The notes under the pieces: generated by a model
Databases searched by the model: none
Seen by the model: only the letters and a program-made list of their open reading frames with translations
What the model was told of the DNA's origin: nothing
Assembly (NCBI GenBank): GCA_020859845.1
Contig: JAJBVL010000046.1
Location: forward strand, 1-37,534
DNA length: 37,534 nt
Source: Bacteroidales bacterium
GTDB taxonomy: Bacteria > Bacteroidota > Bacteroidia > Bacteroidales > Muribaculaceae
Direction of reading: 5' to 3'
Shown: piece by piece, positions 33,301 to 37,534 of the stretch
How positions within the stretch are numbered: the first letter of the stretch is position 1
How the letters are laid out: every line of letters starts with the position of its first letter
Program-made: the position numbers and the translations under genes

Positions 33301-34893
33301 GTCGATCTCTTTGGTGGTGCCATCGGCCATGTCAAACGTCCAATGCCCCACCAATGTAGACGCAGAGCGCATGTTGAGAATCTCAGCGCTGACAGTGTGG
33401 AGGGTCTTACGCTCCACCTTTACCACAGGGTCGATGGCAAACTCTACGCCCTGGCCAGTCTCATCCCAAGCAAACACTACTGTGGCATCGGGGGTGTTGG
33501 CATTGAGCATGTTGGTAATGGTGGCGCGACCATCACCGGAGTTGAGGTTGACATACGTGCCATGAGCCACACCTTGGAAAGCGCGCATTGCAGCAGCGGT
33601 ATTCCAAGTGGAGGTTGACCAGATGAGGGCGGCCTGGTTGCTTTCGTCGAGCGTGCGCACACCATAGCGCGAGCCATCGGCGGCTGTCAAGGGATAAGCA
33701 TCGGTGATGGTGGCATACGTGCCGGCTATAGAGTCGTAGACACTATAATTGCCATAATAGCGCTCAAAGTCGGGATAGAGGGTCTCTTTTGTGCCTTCGT
33801 GGACCACTTCCGAACCATTAAGAATAAAATAGCTTACACTCGTCGAACTCGTTATATTCTCATTCTTAATCACCTCGCCAGCATAGGCCTTTGTGACATC
33901 TAAGGCCGTGTTGTTACTATTGCTACGCACCAGTCCCACCACGGGAGCAATTGTGGCATGAGTGGCGTTTATCTGGCCAGTGTAAAGACAAGAGGCGGGA
34001 ATATCGGAGTATTTACCGCGACGGATACGGCCCACGATACCACCTACATTAAACTGATAATATTGGCTCGCTGAAATTTTGGAGCGCTTCTTACAATTGC
34101 TAAGGTCGATATCTACATCGCAATAAATGTTGCGCACATACACCATGCCTCGTCCGAGGATAGTGATAGAGCTCCACCCTCCAAAGCCCGATGTGATATC
34201 ACCAACCACACCCCCCACGAGGTAAGAACGATAATCGGGGTCGGTGCCACCATCGTTGATAGTAGAATTGGTGATGACAATGTTTTCGATCTTCACTTCC
34301 TGAGTGTTGGTGACGTCGGGGGTGATGGCACCTACGAGCACACCCACCTTGATGTCGGCCGAAGAGGTGGTCAGGGATGAAGTGTTGCGCGTGATTTGAG
34401 CCCCATCAATATGGATATTGCGGAGCGTACCCGTGACAAAACCAAAGAGACCAAAGGCATGGGCTTCGTTGTCAATCAATCCCCAGTTGACATATAGCCC
34501 CTCTATCTTGCAGCCACGGCCATCGTATGTGGCACCAAAGGGTTTGTTGGCCGTATGATTACAGGCTTCTATGGCGCTGTTGTTCGTTTCGTTGCCATAA
34601 CCTATGGGCTTCCAAGGATGAGAGCCGAGGTCGATGTCGTTTTTCTGCACATAATAGTAGCCGTAGGCCCAAAGCTCGGGATGCTGCTGCAGATAGTATA
34701 GGTCCTTGCCGTCCCATATCTGATAGGGGTCGGCCTCGGTGCCCGAGCCTTTTAGCTCAGTCGACATCGAAGAACCATCCCATGAGTTGACAGCCTTGAG
34801 GCTGAAAGGCATCAAGAGCAGCCAGGCCAGCAACAGGAGGAAAGAGCAAGCTTTAATATGGCGAGAGAACACGAGTGGATGAAGCGTATTCAT
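24106..34893 (-). CDS. Giant surface protein, N-terminal part (signal peptide, beta-helix and YGGG repeats)
   Basis: Of the 3,595 residues in this frame, about 3,510 are genuine; the last 85 or so (HRQTAAPLLRLDWW and on) are out-of-frame sequence after the shift. After the signal peptide (about 1-34) comes a GLUG-like/beta-helix region (about 45-480; GTEADPYQI, FGLFGFVTGTLRNIHIDG). Ig-like segments follow (about 480-1000), then a pectate-lyase-like helix (about 1080-1240; TITGASGAYISGGTWGW). From about 1250 on, dozens of turns of the type N(I/V)YGGGxxG-x-V-x-G-x-(T/V)-x-V-x-I recur, as in right-handed beta-helix adhesins. Near 2750-2800 a Pro/Ser/Asp-rich linker (TTDPSASPAKDPVNPGK) interrupts it. 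There is no enzyme signature. It follows two fimbrillin-like lipoprotein genes with a 42-bp gap. Adhesion or a surface coat is inferred from the fold. Confidence 0.88.
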   Translation of the reverse strand: MNTLHPLVFSRHIKACSFLLLLAWLLLMPFSLKAVNSWDGSSMSTELKGSGTEADPYQIWDGKDLYYLQQHPELWAYGYYYVQKNDIDLGSHPWKPIGYGNETNNSAIEACNHTANKPFGATYDGRGCKIEGLYVNWGLIDNEAHAFGLFGFVTGTLRNIHIDGAQITRNTSSLTTSSADIKVGVLVGAITPDVTNTQEVKIENIVITNSTINDGGTDPDYRSYLVGGVVGDITSGFGGWSSITILGRGMVYVRNIYCDVDIDLSNCKKRSKISASQYYQFNVGGIVGRIRRGKYSDIPASCLYTGQINATHATIAPVVGLVRSNSNNTALDVTKAYAGEVIKNENITSSTSVSYFILNGSEVVHEGTKETLYPDFERYYGNYSVYDSIAGTYATITDAYPLTAADGSRYGVRTLDESNQAALIWSTSTWNTAAAMRAFQGVAHGTYVNLNSGDGRATITNMLNANTPDATVVFAWDETGQGVEFAIDPVVKVERKTLHTVSAEILNMRSASTLVGHWTFDMADGTTKEIDYSYNEGMQTIDGYLFTASDGTITVTLPQDYSDYKRVTLTIYNAKGVELATDYVDISSVTLGMEYTIAIKDGVYDHYEFTPYALIDGNRFDVADALFDEIECQWSVLYGTDSGGNDQYIDLRGSVFEASHTWEETSSQVAHVVPSYMGIVKLVIVDNITGKTVQILNSNNELVDNIEQTIQQLHVDITMYEYNPSTKKYQEFKPSDYFSSKAGYDLSTANGTLTDTKVRPIVFKANIVDQFGNNWNTEDNASGWRIQWAYTIPGDGLSDDRKSPNYSDSEGYNIVNGAFDSTLSNCGIYQSTADVDISSWTGATKVDDVITLTDWVGAYYRDPNHSSSDVNFNTDRRGEFRVDSLGTRFMIHPNLLHRTSAFEVRARLYCIDSDPEGRFPTEDIINFNQLAVEFVKERDADGNICNYKANVVWRGATKSSDPTDTSHIYDSSSQCWYTWYSNPDPTNINGWTKVVKHDYDSSSRLRHDSLLHGDGTDTFEFDPTLYYKFDFLTSSGTHLVDIVGPKNVVYLYDRALTLANDDKHSFYPLNPFTNEYYSNGIDYNHGHDPANPVHSIERAYELLDSYDASNPTVGRRDNNCIVIMGYYKKDKFLYRQGQNDKCSDIYTNHTTITGASGAYISGGTWGWVDNGTSRTNIGLQAPLTLEHLDIYKEGTSTGYNGIYCYNHDFTVGEGVRMCHFTTINTDAGMAENVKAVNLTLVVGPINDQYDRSNPDHYISYEGNEVEGLTTIRLLSGAYGRIIGGSRYDQETAWDSKHVFGSPLAPNRVRMEINIPADDLEAYAPSVIDGNNVVSITHNIGMMVGGQTDGSVYEDAIFDMRSASISRFAAGNITWGRTLNAGAPDDSFFGSTELNVYGGTIDELYGGSLGRHKHTSGSTQAPKLEGYFYGRSIINLYGGTIGSEGSQVSLYAAGAGGVSGIGKDWGYDKADSYEKSYTPDACIPYFDSSNTLHYGSFEAIKAAGGTFPTMAIWDNAGQYNALANDSEEKVGYDLALDDTYVEINLYGGTILGDVYGGGLGYGNNLDYHRAPYRTLSDGTRMSLAGTFYGSSYIRLLPNNTGSDPVTVKGSIYGGGSGSLAYLNNSSTGLRTYTESGVTYTYDFNSIAQIFGDVKVDIQAGVIEGDVFAGGKGFEGFPEMANLYGNTSLTITGGEIYGHIYGGSSFSDILSYTDENDSKQGGNTEVTISDGYIGNCVFGGGHGSTTTAANVAGNATVNIYGGYFSNEPVDYIHAETYGQLKSFNIYGGGYINGAIGGNTKVNITASPLASEESLGLLGNETFKTLWDDITVRRFCVYGGGWGQKTLVKGNADVSINITHGLGTAEAREPQLDDIDALVPGQTFFDVAGGGYNGDVGYWDDAYEHYTGGNVSLMVKGAPFIRKVIGGAFYAQCDNTDTHVQSGTIKEVYGGALMGYVHTNGRLTIGRPAGEKTDAAEIAQSNAALFITENIYGGNDVKGIVGTAKWKDQTFADSDNEGLENTDQGPLYCADVSDAGNKGVTMTINGGTIGGNVYGAGNGHYRGYYVPGWARYQDGPDRQYRWVLLPGKNPGSKNDNDYGRVYRSKPMVGSVSLHIGGNSATDRVTIKGNVFGGGRSCTIGQWNTMLPFEDPRRLQKGGFMHVNFGSHVTVEGDVYMGSEGVEFAQSNVISPDCSFDVATYDGETLDTDELDDLGDIAYNHWYYHRTKKYYVPGFPVGSETDGNFGMLGEHMFRAYNKNIETNADIELTFYENPFETNADGSIKEATDANGNSYYVRRGWQPAELAFASYDSKDVYFTNFYGGGSCGTMSNNHLMSWDYTDNKAIDETVTGTEGHKIEEYGAVYRYTLPEGVTIYDKVVGGSKTAVTKFKQYNSTYTDFLDETTNPGYTFEGGMVTHSSFSYFLLIYCDQKGKWDHTVSPDIYLNQGYQTTYKDSYTFKDGSVTIYPKYYDSSNKAFPNAANLDHDRYAIATVKDASGNFVAYCGEREARVDQTVLKMSLRCQFDPQEGEHEADPDWTAESFDDTHFIHYGGVIYGGCFESGVTDGDVILNVSSNTIGEHLSARDQETFEQISSLEHNLGRVFGGGYGSESRVDGDTYVNLLRNFVGMNVFGGGCRGTVAGTTHVNYTGHETNSYVFGAIYGGGLYGSVGVDMRQDYDHATAKATDVRLFSGNVDKVYGGACLGDLYGRANVELCDQASESIDHLDYELLLKLEDVDDWCGARLIAGTVFGGNDISGNIYTQELPEGHDNYDPLAAYSTYVKVYEVQGDPNGPSGQSASTKDTTDPSASPAKDPVNPGKSSPGAVNGYNGFPLIGNLYGGSNGNYGEHENSKAYTDGTFRMATGINNAILKVELSGDPGGLYSAFDVPHVDHAYLDIQGGTIINVYGGGDKSTINESTTLSVNYAADTDIMDARAGFETPSDPDVIDPLIRIWNTFHLSDDEQIEEVTSTSIYDATTNNTIFKYHIFRIFGGNDNADMDIQPTWKLTSGHLGSVYSGGNFGRMTHFEYLYDAADVEKENPIGAKGLSLVIDSKDIHADAVFGGGRVGDIEPAIPEGEDPLSASSQVGSDFYGATLEIHEGVIDHVYGGNDVSGNVEYGSRVKITGAISGDVYCAGNGNYRYQYDPSLSPTTNKIEEVYDTQYGGRYFILPRRSETEYGGESPTDEQKLLAINAYRPNVERAYLTIEGKADETDPTTGDVISNKAFVYGNVYCGGNSSTINSSDVDSETNDIRFEIGDYVVLNGVFMGSNGESLVDPTMIEVTERLNDLNIGTTDATLLDAYMLAVDTYSLPKDFNLKTDLKEAYIGDFYVGGNSGSMLTSKTISLTFPYNLVIYNRIVGGSNNANVTYKDATHIGGLTSELSTEKDSEGNLLYSDKVFLQVRSQFEPMKILYPVNGDYRQIALVPDLIVEQDPTATHGHTIYFSEGKCSVFGGCYNSGRTVGNIHIDLYSDLVKEYSEQNLIDNVNALNRYYGFNIDPSTVGSSDFMTKERIIRHRQTAAPLLRLDWWWIRCRHRGERQHQAPHAPRPAPPRLLDQGHGWQLCEAERRREPIGGYRVWWLAAWSRGGQHRDCRARRHGA
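24360..24383 (-). other. Frameshift site in the giant surface gene
   Basis: The upstream frame is open through this interval and the downstream frame opens just after a TGA at 24384-24386, so the crossover must lie here. The simplest placement is at CGG-C-ATC (about 24362-24366), where one extra base, or two missing bases, changes frame. No convincing slippery heptamer of the -1 type is visible. Confidence 0.75.
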
Positions 34894-34935
34894 ACGAGTG
34901 GTGAATGAGGGTTCGTTTGTGGGGAATGAGGTGGG

Positions 34936-36087
34936 TTAAAGGCTGGGGTTGATCACGATGCCACCGTCGCTATTGGGGTCGTTGTCGGAGAGAACGTAGA
35001 GGTAGGAGGGCATCACGTTGACGTAGACATCATAGTAATTGCCAGCGAGCAACTCCTTGGAACTCAGGCTTCCCGTAGGAGCAAGGTTGAGAAAGAGTGT
35101 ACAGGTAGCTGTATCGTTCTGGCGCAGCAGCTGGTCGCTGGTGTCGTAGATGTCGTAGGTGACGGTGATGGTGATGGTCTCCAGTTTCTCGCCTGGATAC
35201 ACATAGCAGCTGGCAAAGGGCTGGAAGGTCGTTTTGTCCTTTGACAACAAGAGATAGTCGTCGGCGATTTCCTTGGTAAGCTGATGGGAGGTAGTGGTCT
35301 CAGGGTCATCCTCGGGGATCCAAGTGACGCTGGGGGTGTAGCTCGCCGTGGCGGCGTCGTAGAGATAATCCACTGTCACTGTATAGAGGGCGCCAGCAGG
35401 ATTCTCTATCTGCATATCCTTGAGGTGGATATAGCGCAGATTGGAGTAGGGAGCACCGAGTTTGAAGCAGAAACGCAGACGACTGCCAAAATGCTTCATC
35501 AGCAGCGTCTGCACCGTATTTTCTTTATCCTTGCTGGCATACGTGACTATCGTTGATGAATAGAGGTAGTCGATTTCCGTGCATTGAGCCACATGGCGAT
35601 AGGTCAGGGTCTGCATATCGCTGTAGCTTAGGTCATTAATGGTCACATCGTTCGATGCCGTGGGAGAATAGGGAGCATAGGCCACAAACTTATAATCGCG
35701 GTCAGCCTCCCATTCTTTAAGCGGGTTATAAGGCCATTCGTTGCCATCAGCCCACTGGAAAGTGCCAGTATACCAGCTCTGACTTTGGATAGCGGTGCCA
35801 TAAAGGTAAAACACTTGTTGGTTGTCGAAAACTGTTTCTTCAGTGGAGCCATCTGTGTTTGCGCTCCACACGCCAATGGATTCAGGCACCACAGATGTCA
35901 ACCCATCCCCCTCGGCACGCGAGCCAGAGATGGGGCTCCACGTGAGTTGGTCGGTGTTGTAGCCCGAGCCAATCATGACGTAGGGTGATGACGTTTCGCT
36001 TGGGCGGGGTTCATCTCCGTCGCTCGAAGAGCATCCTGTGAGGAGCATCACCCCTGCCATTATCATTATATATTTATTATATCCCAT
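34936..36087 (-). CDS. Fimbrillin-like lipoprotein B
   Basis: The N-terminus YIMIMAGVMLLTGCSSS carries a lipobox with lipidated C19, so it is exported by Sec and anchored, probably reaching the surface. After a Ser/Asp-rich spacer, the fimbrillin/Mfa-like pattern follows: SRAEGDG, IGVWSANTDGS, then a Trp/Tyr segment ending WEADRDYKFVAYAPYSP (about 129-145). A second beta domain (about 185-365) contains LLMKHFGSRLRFCFKLG and ends LLAGNYYDVYVNVMPSYLY. The length of 383 fits the Bacteroidales fimbrillin superfamily. Whether it is a polymerising shaft subunit or an accessory protein cannot be told. It lies 42 bp upstream of the giant gene and 66 bp downstream of its paralogue. Confidence 0.82.
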   Translation of the reverse strand: MGYNKYIMIMAGVMLLTGCSSSDGDEPRPSETSSPYVMIGSGYNTDQLTWSPISGSRAEGDGLTSVVPESIGVWSANTDGSTEETVFDNQQVFYLYGTAIQSQSWYTGTFQWADGNEWPYNPLKEWEADRDYKFVAYAPYSPTASNDVTINDLSYSDMQTLTYRHVAQCTEIDYLYSSTIVTYASKDKENTVQTLLMKHFGSRLRFCFKLGAPYSNLRYIHLKDMQIENPAGALYTVTVDYLYDAATASYTPSVTWIPEDDPETTTSHQLTKEIADDYLLLSKDKTTFQPFASCYVYPGEKLETITITVTYDIYDTSDQLLRQNDTATCTLFLNLAPTGSLSSKELLAGNYYDVYVNVMPSYLYVLSDNDPNSDGGIVINPSL

Positions 36088-36153
36088 TTCTATTATCCTA
36101 ATCTCTAAATTCTATCTTCTATCTTCTGTCTCTCTGTCTTCTATCTCTCTGTC
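36088..36153 (-). repeat. Polypurine (minus-strand) simple-sequence spacer
   Basis: The 66-bp gap between the two lipoprotein genes is almost all pyrimidine on the + strand, with repeats of TCTATCTTC and TCTCTGTC. On the coding strand this is AGATAGAAG / GACAGAGA. It supplies an unstructured purine-rich leader for the downstream gene and could vary in length by slippage. Confidence 0.7.
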
Positions 36154-37281
36154 TCACCAATTCGTGACATCATCGGGCTCCAAAGGACTTCCTTGGGTCC
36201 AGGTGAGCATCTCCACAGTCACATTAAATAGGATGTAGTCAGAGAAGAGGCTTCCACCATCTATTGAGAAGCAGTAGTCGTAGACCTTAGCCCACTCCCA
36301 GTCGTGGCTGAGGGGAAAGGTATTGGTCAACACAGTGCCATCTGAGAGAGTGATAGTGGCAGTGAGCTGGTTGCCATTGAGCTCTTGAGGTATCTCGGCA
36401 AATTCGGCCAACGTCACTGGGTCGCACCCCCCTTCCAAGAGTTGTGTGAGGTTGGTCAGCGAGAGGAGCGACGCCTGGGGAGTATAGTCGGTGAATGTAA
36501 AGGTGGACTGCTCAAAGTCGGCTTGCGTGTAGAGGGCTCCGGAGCCTTCGCTGTCGGCCAGCGACAGCACTACGTCGGTGACATACACCGCAGCCTTACC
36601 AATATTCTTGATGCTAATCCTGAGTTTTGACATGATGGGATGGAACACCAGCCCCACGTCGGCCGTGAGATCGCTGACATACGTCAGCAGCTGATCAGTG
36701 TCTTCCTTATAGAGATCGTAATCGCCAACCGAGGTGGCGCTGACGTTGCGCTTATGAAGAGCCACGGCCCAGAGTGGCACAGAGGATGTGTCTTCATTGC
36801 CTTTGAGGCCCTTGATGCTGACGCCAGCGGTGGTGTGGGAGATGTCGTAGGTTGCGGCAGCGTTGAGATTGTTGATGCGATAAGGGGCATAAGCTACGAA
36901 GAGGTAATCCGAGGCTGCGCGGTCCCAATAGCGGAGGTATTGGGGGTAGGCATCACTTTGGATGTCGTAGGTCCAAGCGTTTGAGCGCCAAGCGGCTTCG
37001 TAAGCCGAGCCATCGTCATGGCTCATTACATAAGAATTGGTGCCATCAACGGTCTTGATAGCCCACACGCCAAAGTCGGTGTGTACATCCTGAAGGTCGG
37101 CACGCGAAGAGCGGGCAGCCTCCTCGTCGACAGCAGACACGTTAAAGGCCATCGCCTCTTGAGGATCTACCACCGAGGGAACATCGGGACTGTCGCCTCC
37201 CGAAGAGCATCCAGCCAGCAGGGCCGCTACGGCTATAAGAAGGGATGAATATAGCAAGTAGAAATGACTTTTTCCAAGCAT
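36154..37281 (-). CDS. Fimbrillin-like lipoprotein A
   Basis: The signal peptide LLYSSLLIAVAALLAGCSS gives lipidated C25. The mature part shows the same plan as its neighbour: SRADLQDVHTDFGVWAIKT, then YLRYWDRAASDYLFVAYAPY (about 115-134), then TADVGLVFHPIMSKLRISIKN and a C-terminal beta domain ending WTQGSPLEPDDVTNW. VFHPIMSKLRISIKN is typical of fimbrillin-family proteins, where the basic strand follows the first domain. The 375-residue length matches. It is the first gene of the operon, 83 bp downstream of a good promoter. Sequence similarity to lipoprotein B is in layout more than identity, suggesting an old duplication. Confidence 0.82.
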   Translation of the reverse strand: MLGKSHFYLLYSSLLIAVAALLAGCSSGGDSPDVPSVVDPQEAMAFNVSAVDEEAARSSRADLQDVHTDFGVWAIKTVDGTNSYVMSHDDGSAYEAAWRSNAWTYDIQSDAYPQYLRYWDRAASDYLFVAYAPYRINNLNAAATYDISHTTAGVSIKGLKGNEDTSSVPLWAVALHKRNVSATSVGDYDLYKEDTDQLLTYVSDLTADVGLVFHPIMSKLRISIKNIGKAAVYVTDVVLSLADSEGSGALYTQADFEQSTFTFTDYTPQASLLSLTNLTQLLEGGCDPVTLAEFAEIPQELNGNQLTATITLSDGTVLTNTFPLSHDWEWAKVYDYCFSIDGGSLFSDYILFNVTVEMLTWTQGSPLEPDDVTNW

Positions 37282-37363
37282 AAGCGTTTAGCTATCATAG
37301 GTTTATGACTACACGGAGGCATCCTATTACCTCTCCATTGCTTCAATCGTTTGAATTAACCTA

Positions 37364-37394
37364 CAAAGGTACAACTTTCTTTTTCAACCACCAA
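37364..37394 (-). promoter_or_regulatory. Promoter of the fimbrillin-giant protein operon
   Basis: On the minus strand, TACCTTTG (37371-37364) matches TAnnTTTG and a TTG (37394-37392) lies 20 bp upstream, the Bacteroidetes spacing. The predicted start near 37357 leaves a leader of about 76 bases before lipoprotein A. No invertible-promoter inverted repeats were found flanking it. The rest of 37282-37466 shows nothing else recognisable. Confidence 0.6.
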
Positions 37395-37466
37395 CAACTC
37401 TCTCACCATTAACATTTTTACATTAACCTATCACTTTCTGAATCCGAGAGAGATCCTTCCCAACCA

Positions 37467-37534
37467 CTTAAAGAGCCCCGCTGCGGCAGCTTTCGCAGTG
37501 CAGCGGCCCTCCGCTGCTCTTTAAGCGGCGGCCT
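37467..37534. repeat. GC-rich hairpin element at the right edge
   Basis: CTTAAAGAGC (37467-37476) is the exact reverse complement of GCTCTTTAAG (37516-37525). Inside lie GCTGCGGCAGC and the stem GCAGCG/CGCTGC (37500-37505, 37512-37517) around the loop GCCCTC. The internal part matches 17072-17109 with compensatory stem changes. It may terminate a gene beyond the window. GCGGCGGCC at the very end suggests that further units follow outside. Confidence 0.75.

Larger units (their letters stand above)
18423..34893 (-). pseudogene. Giant beta-helix surface protein gene, interrupted by one frameshift
   Basis: Taken as one gene, it would encode about 5,490 residues. The N-terminus carries a signal peptide (hydrophobic SFLLLLAWLLLMPFSLKA) and the C-terminus a T9SS-type sorting domain, so the ends belong together. 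Reading changes frame between 24383 and 24360. Upstream of it the frame ends ...MTKERIIR; downstream the other frame continues GIDKLQRRSFALIGGGYGADTEV. The same module occurs earlier in the protein without interruption (RVFGGGYGSESRVDG), which supports a single ancestral frame. The cause may be a 1-base gain or 2-base loss, natural or a sequencing error. The two halves are described separately. It is the last gene of the operon starting near 37281. Confidence 0.8.

Noticed and set aside
37282-37400. Invertible promoter controlling the fimbrillin operon
   Set aside because: Bacteroides-type invertible promoters are flanked by inverted repeats; none were found around 37364-37394.

Overview
The window is chromosomal DNA of a fairly GC-rich Bacteroidales bacterium; the evidence points to a gut or oral lineage such as Muribaculaceae or Prevotellaceae, but not to a genus. 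The signs are Bacteroidetes-type promoters (TTTG - about 20 bp - TAnnTTTG), absence of Shine-Dalgarno sequences, a GH29 fucosidase, fimbrillin-type lipoproteins, a type IX secretion (T9SS)-like C-terminal domain and a dxs-trkA-trkH cluster. No rRNA, tRNA, insertion sequence or CRISPR array was recognised.

Layout. (1) 1-74 is the tail of a single-stranded DNA-binding protein gene, followed by a terminator. (2) 249-5090 (+) holds a secreted alpha-L-fucosidase, cutC and a secreted transglutaminase-like protein. (3) 5108-5308 is a compound palindromic repeat. (4) 5346-7685 (+) is a compact cluster: rsmG, a metallo-beta-lactamase-fold hydrolase, a DUF6155-like protein and a small lipoprotein whose 3' end overlaps the convergent trmB. 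(5) trmB (-) and mrp/apbC (+) diverge from a 68-bp promoter region. (6) 9644-10482 is a foreign-looking, AT-rich GxxExxY nuclease-family gene between two inverted arrays of about 10-bp degenerate repeats. (7) 10545-15715 (-) is an operon: small two-helix membrane protein, dxs, trkA, trkH. The same compound repeat as in (3) fills the trkA-trkH gap. (8) 15874-18167 (+) holds an atypical ROK sugar kinase gene and fmt, each followed by 43-bp repeat arrays; GC-rich hairpins lie between them. (9) 18423-37281 (-) is a surface operon: two fimbrillin-like lipoproteins followed by a gene of about 16.5 kb for a giant beta-helix protein of about 5,490 residues, broken by one frameshift near 24360-24383.

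How it fits together. The left part is housekeeping (DNA replication, rRNA and tRNA modification, Fe-S carrier, isoprenoid precursors, potassium uptake, initiator tRNA formylation) mixed with envelope hydrolases. The right half is one surface system, in which lipid-anchored fimbrillin-like proteins are probably co-expressed with an enormous YGGG-repeat adhesin-like protein. The most unusual content is the giant frameshifted protein and four families of structured non-coding repeats, one of which shows covarying stems around a conserved loop.
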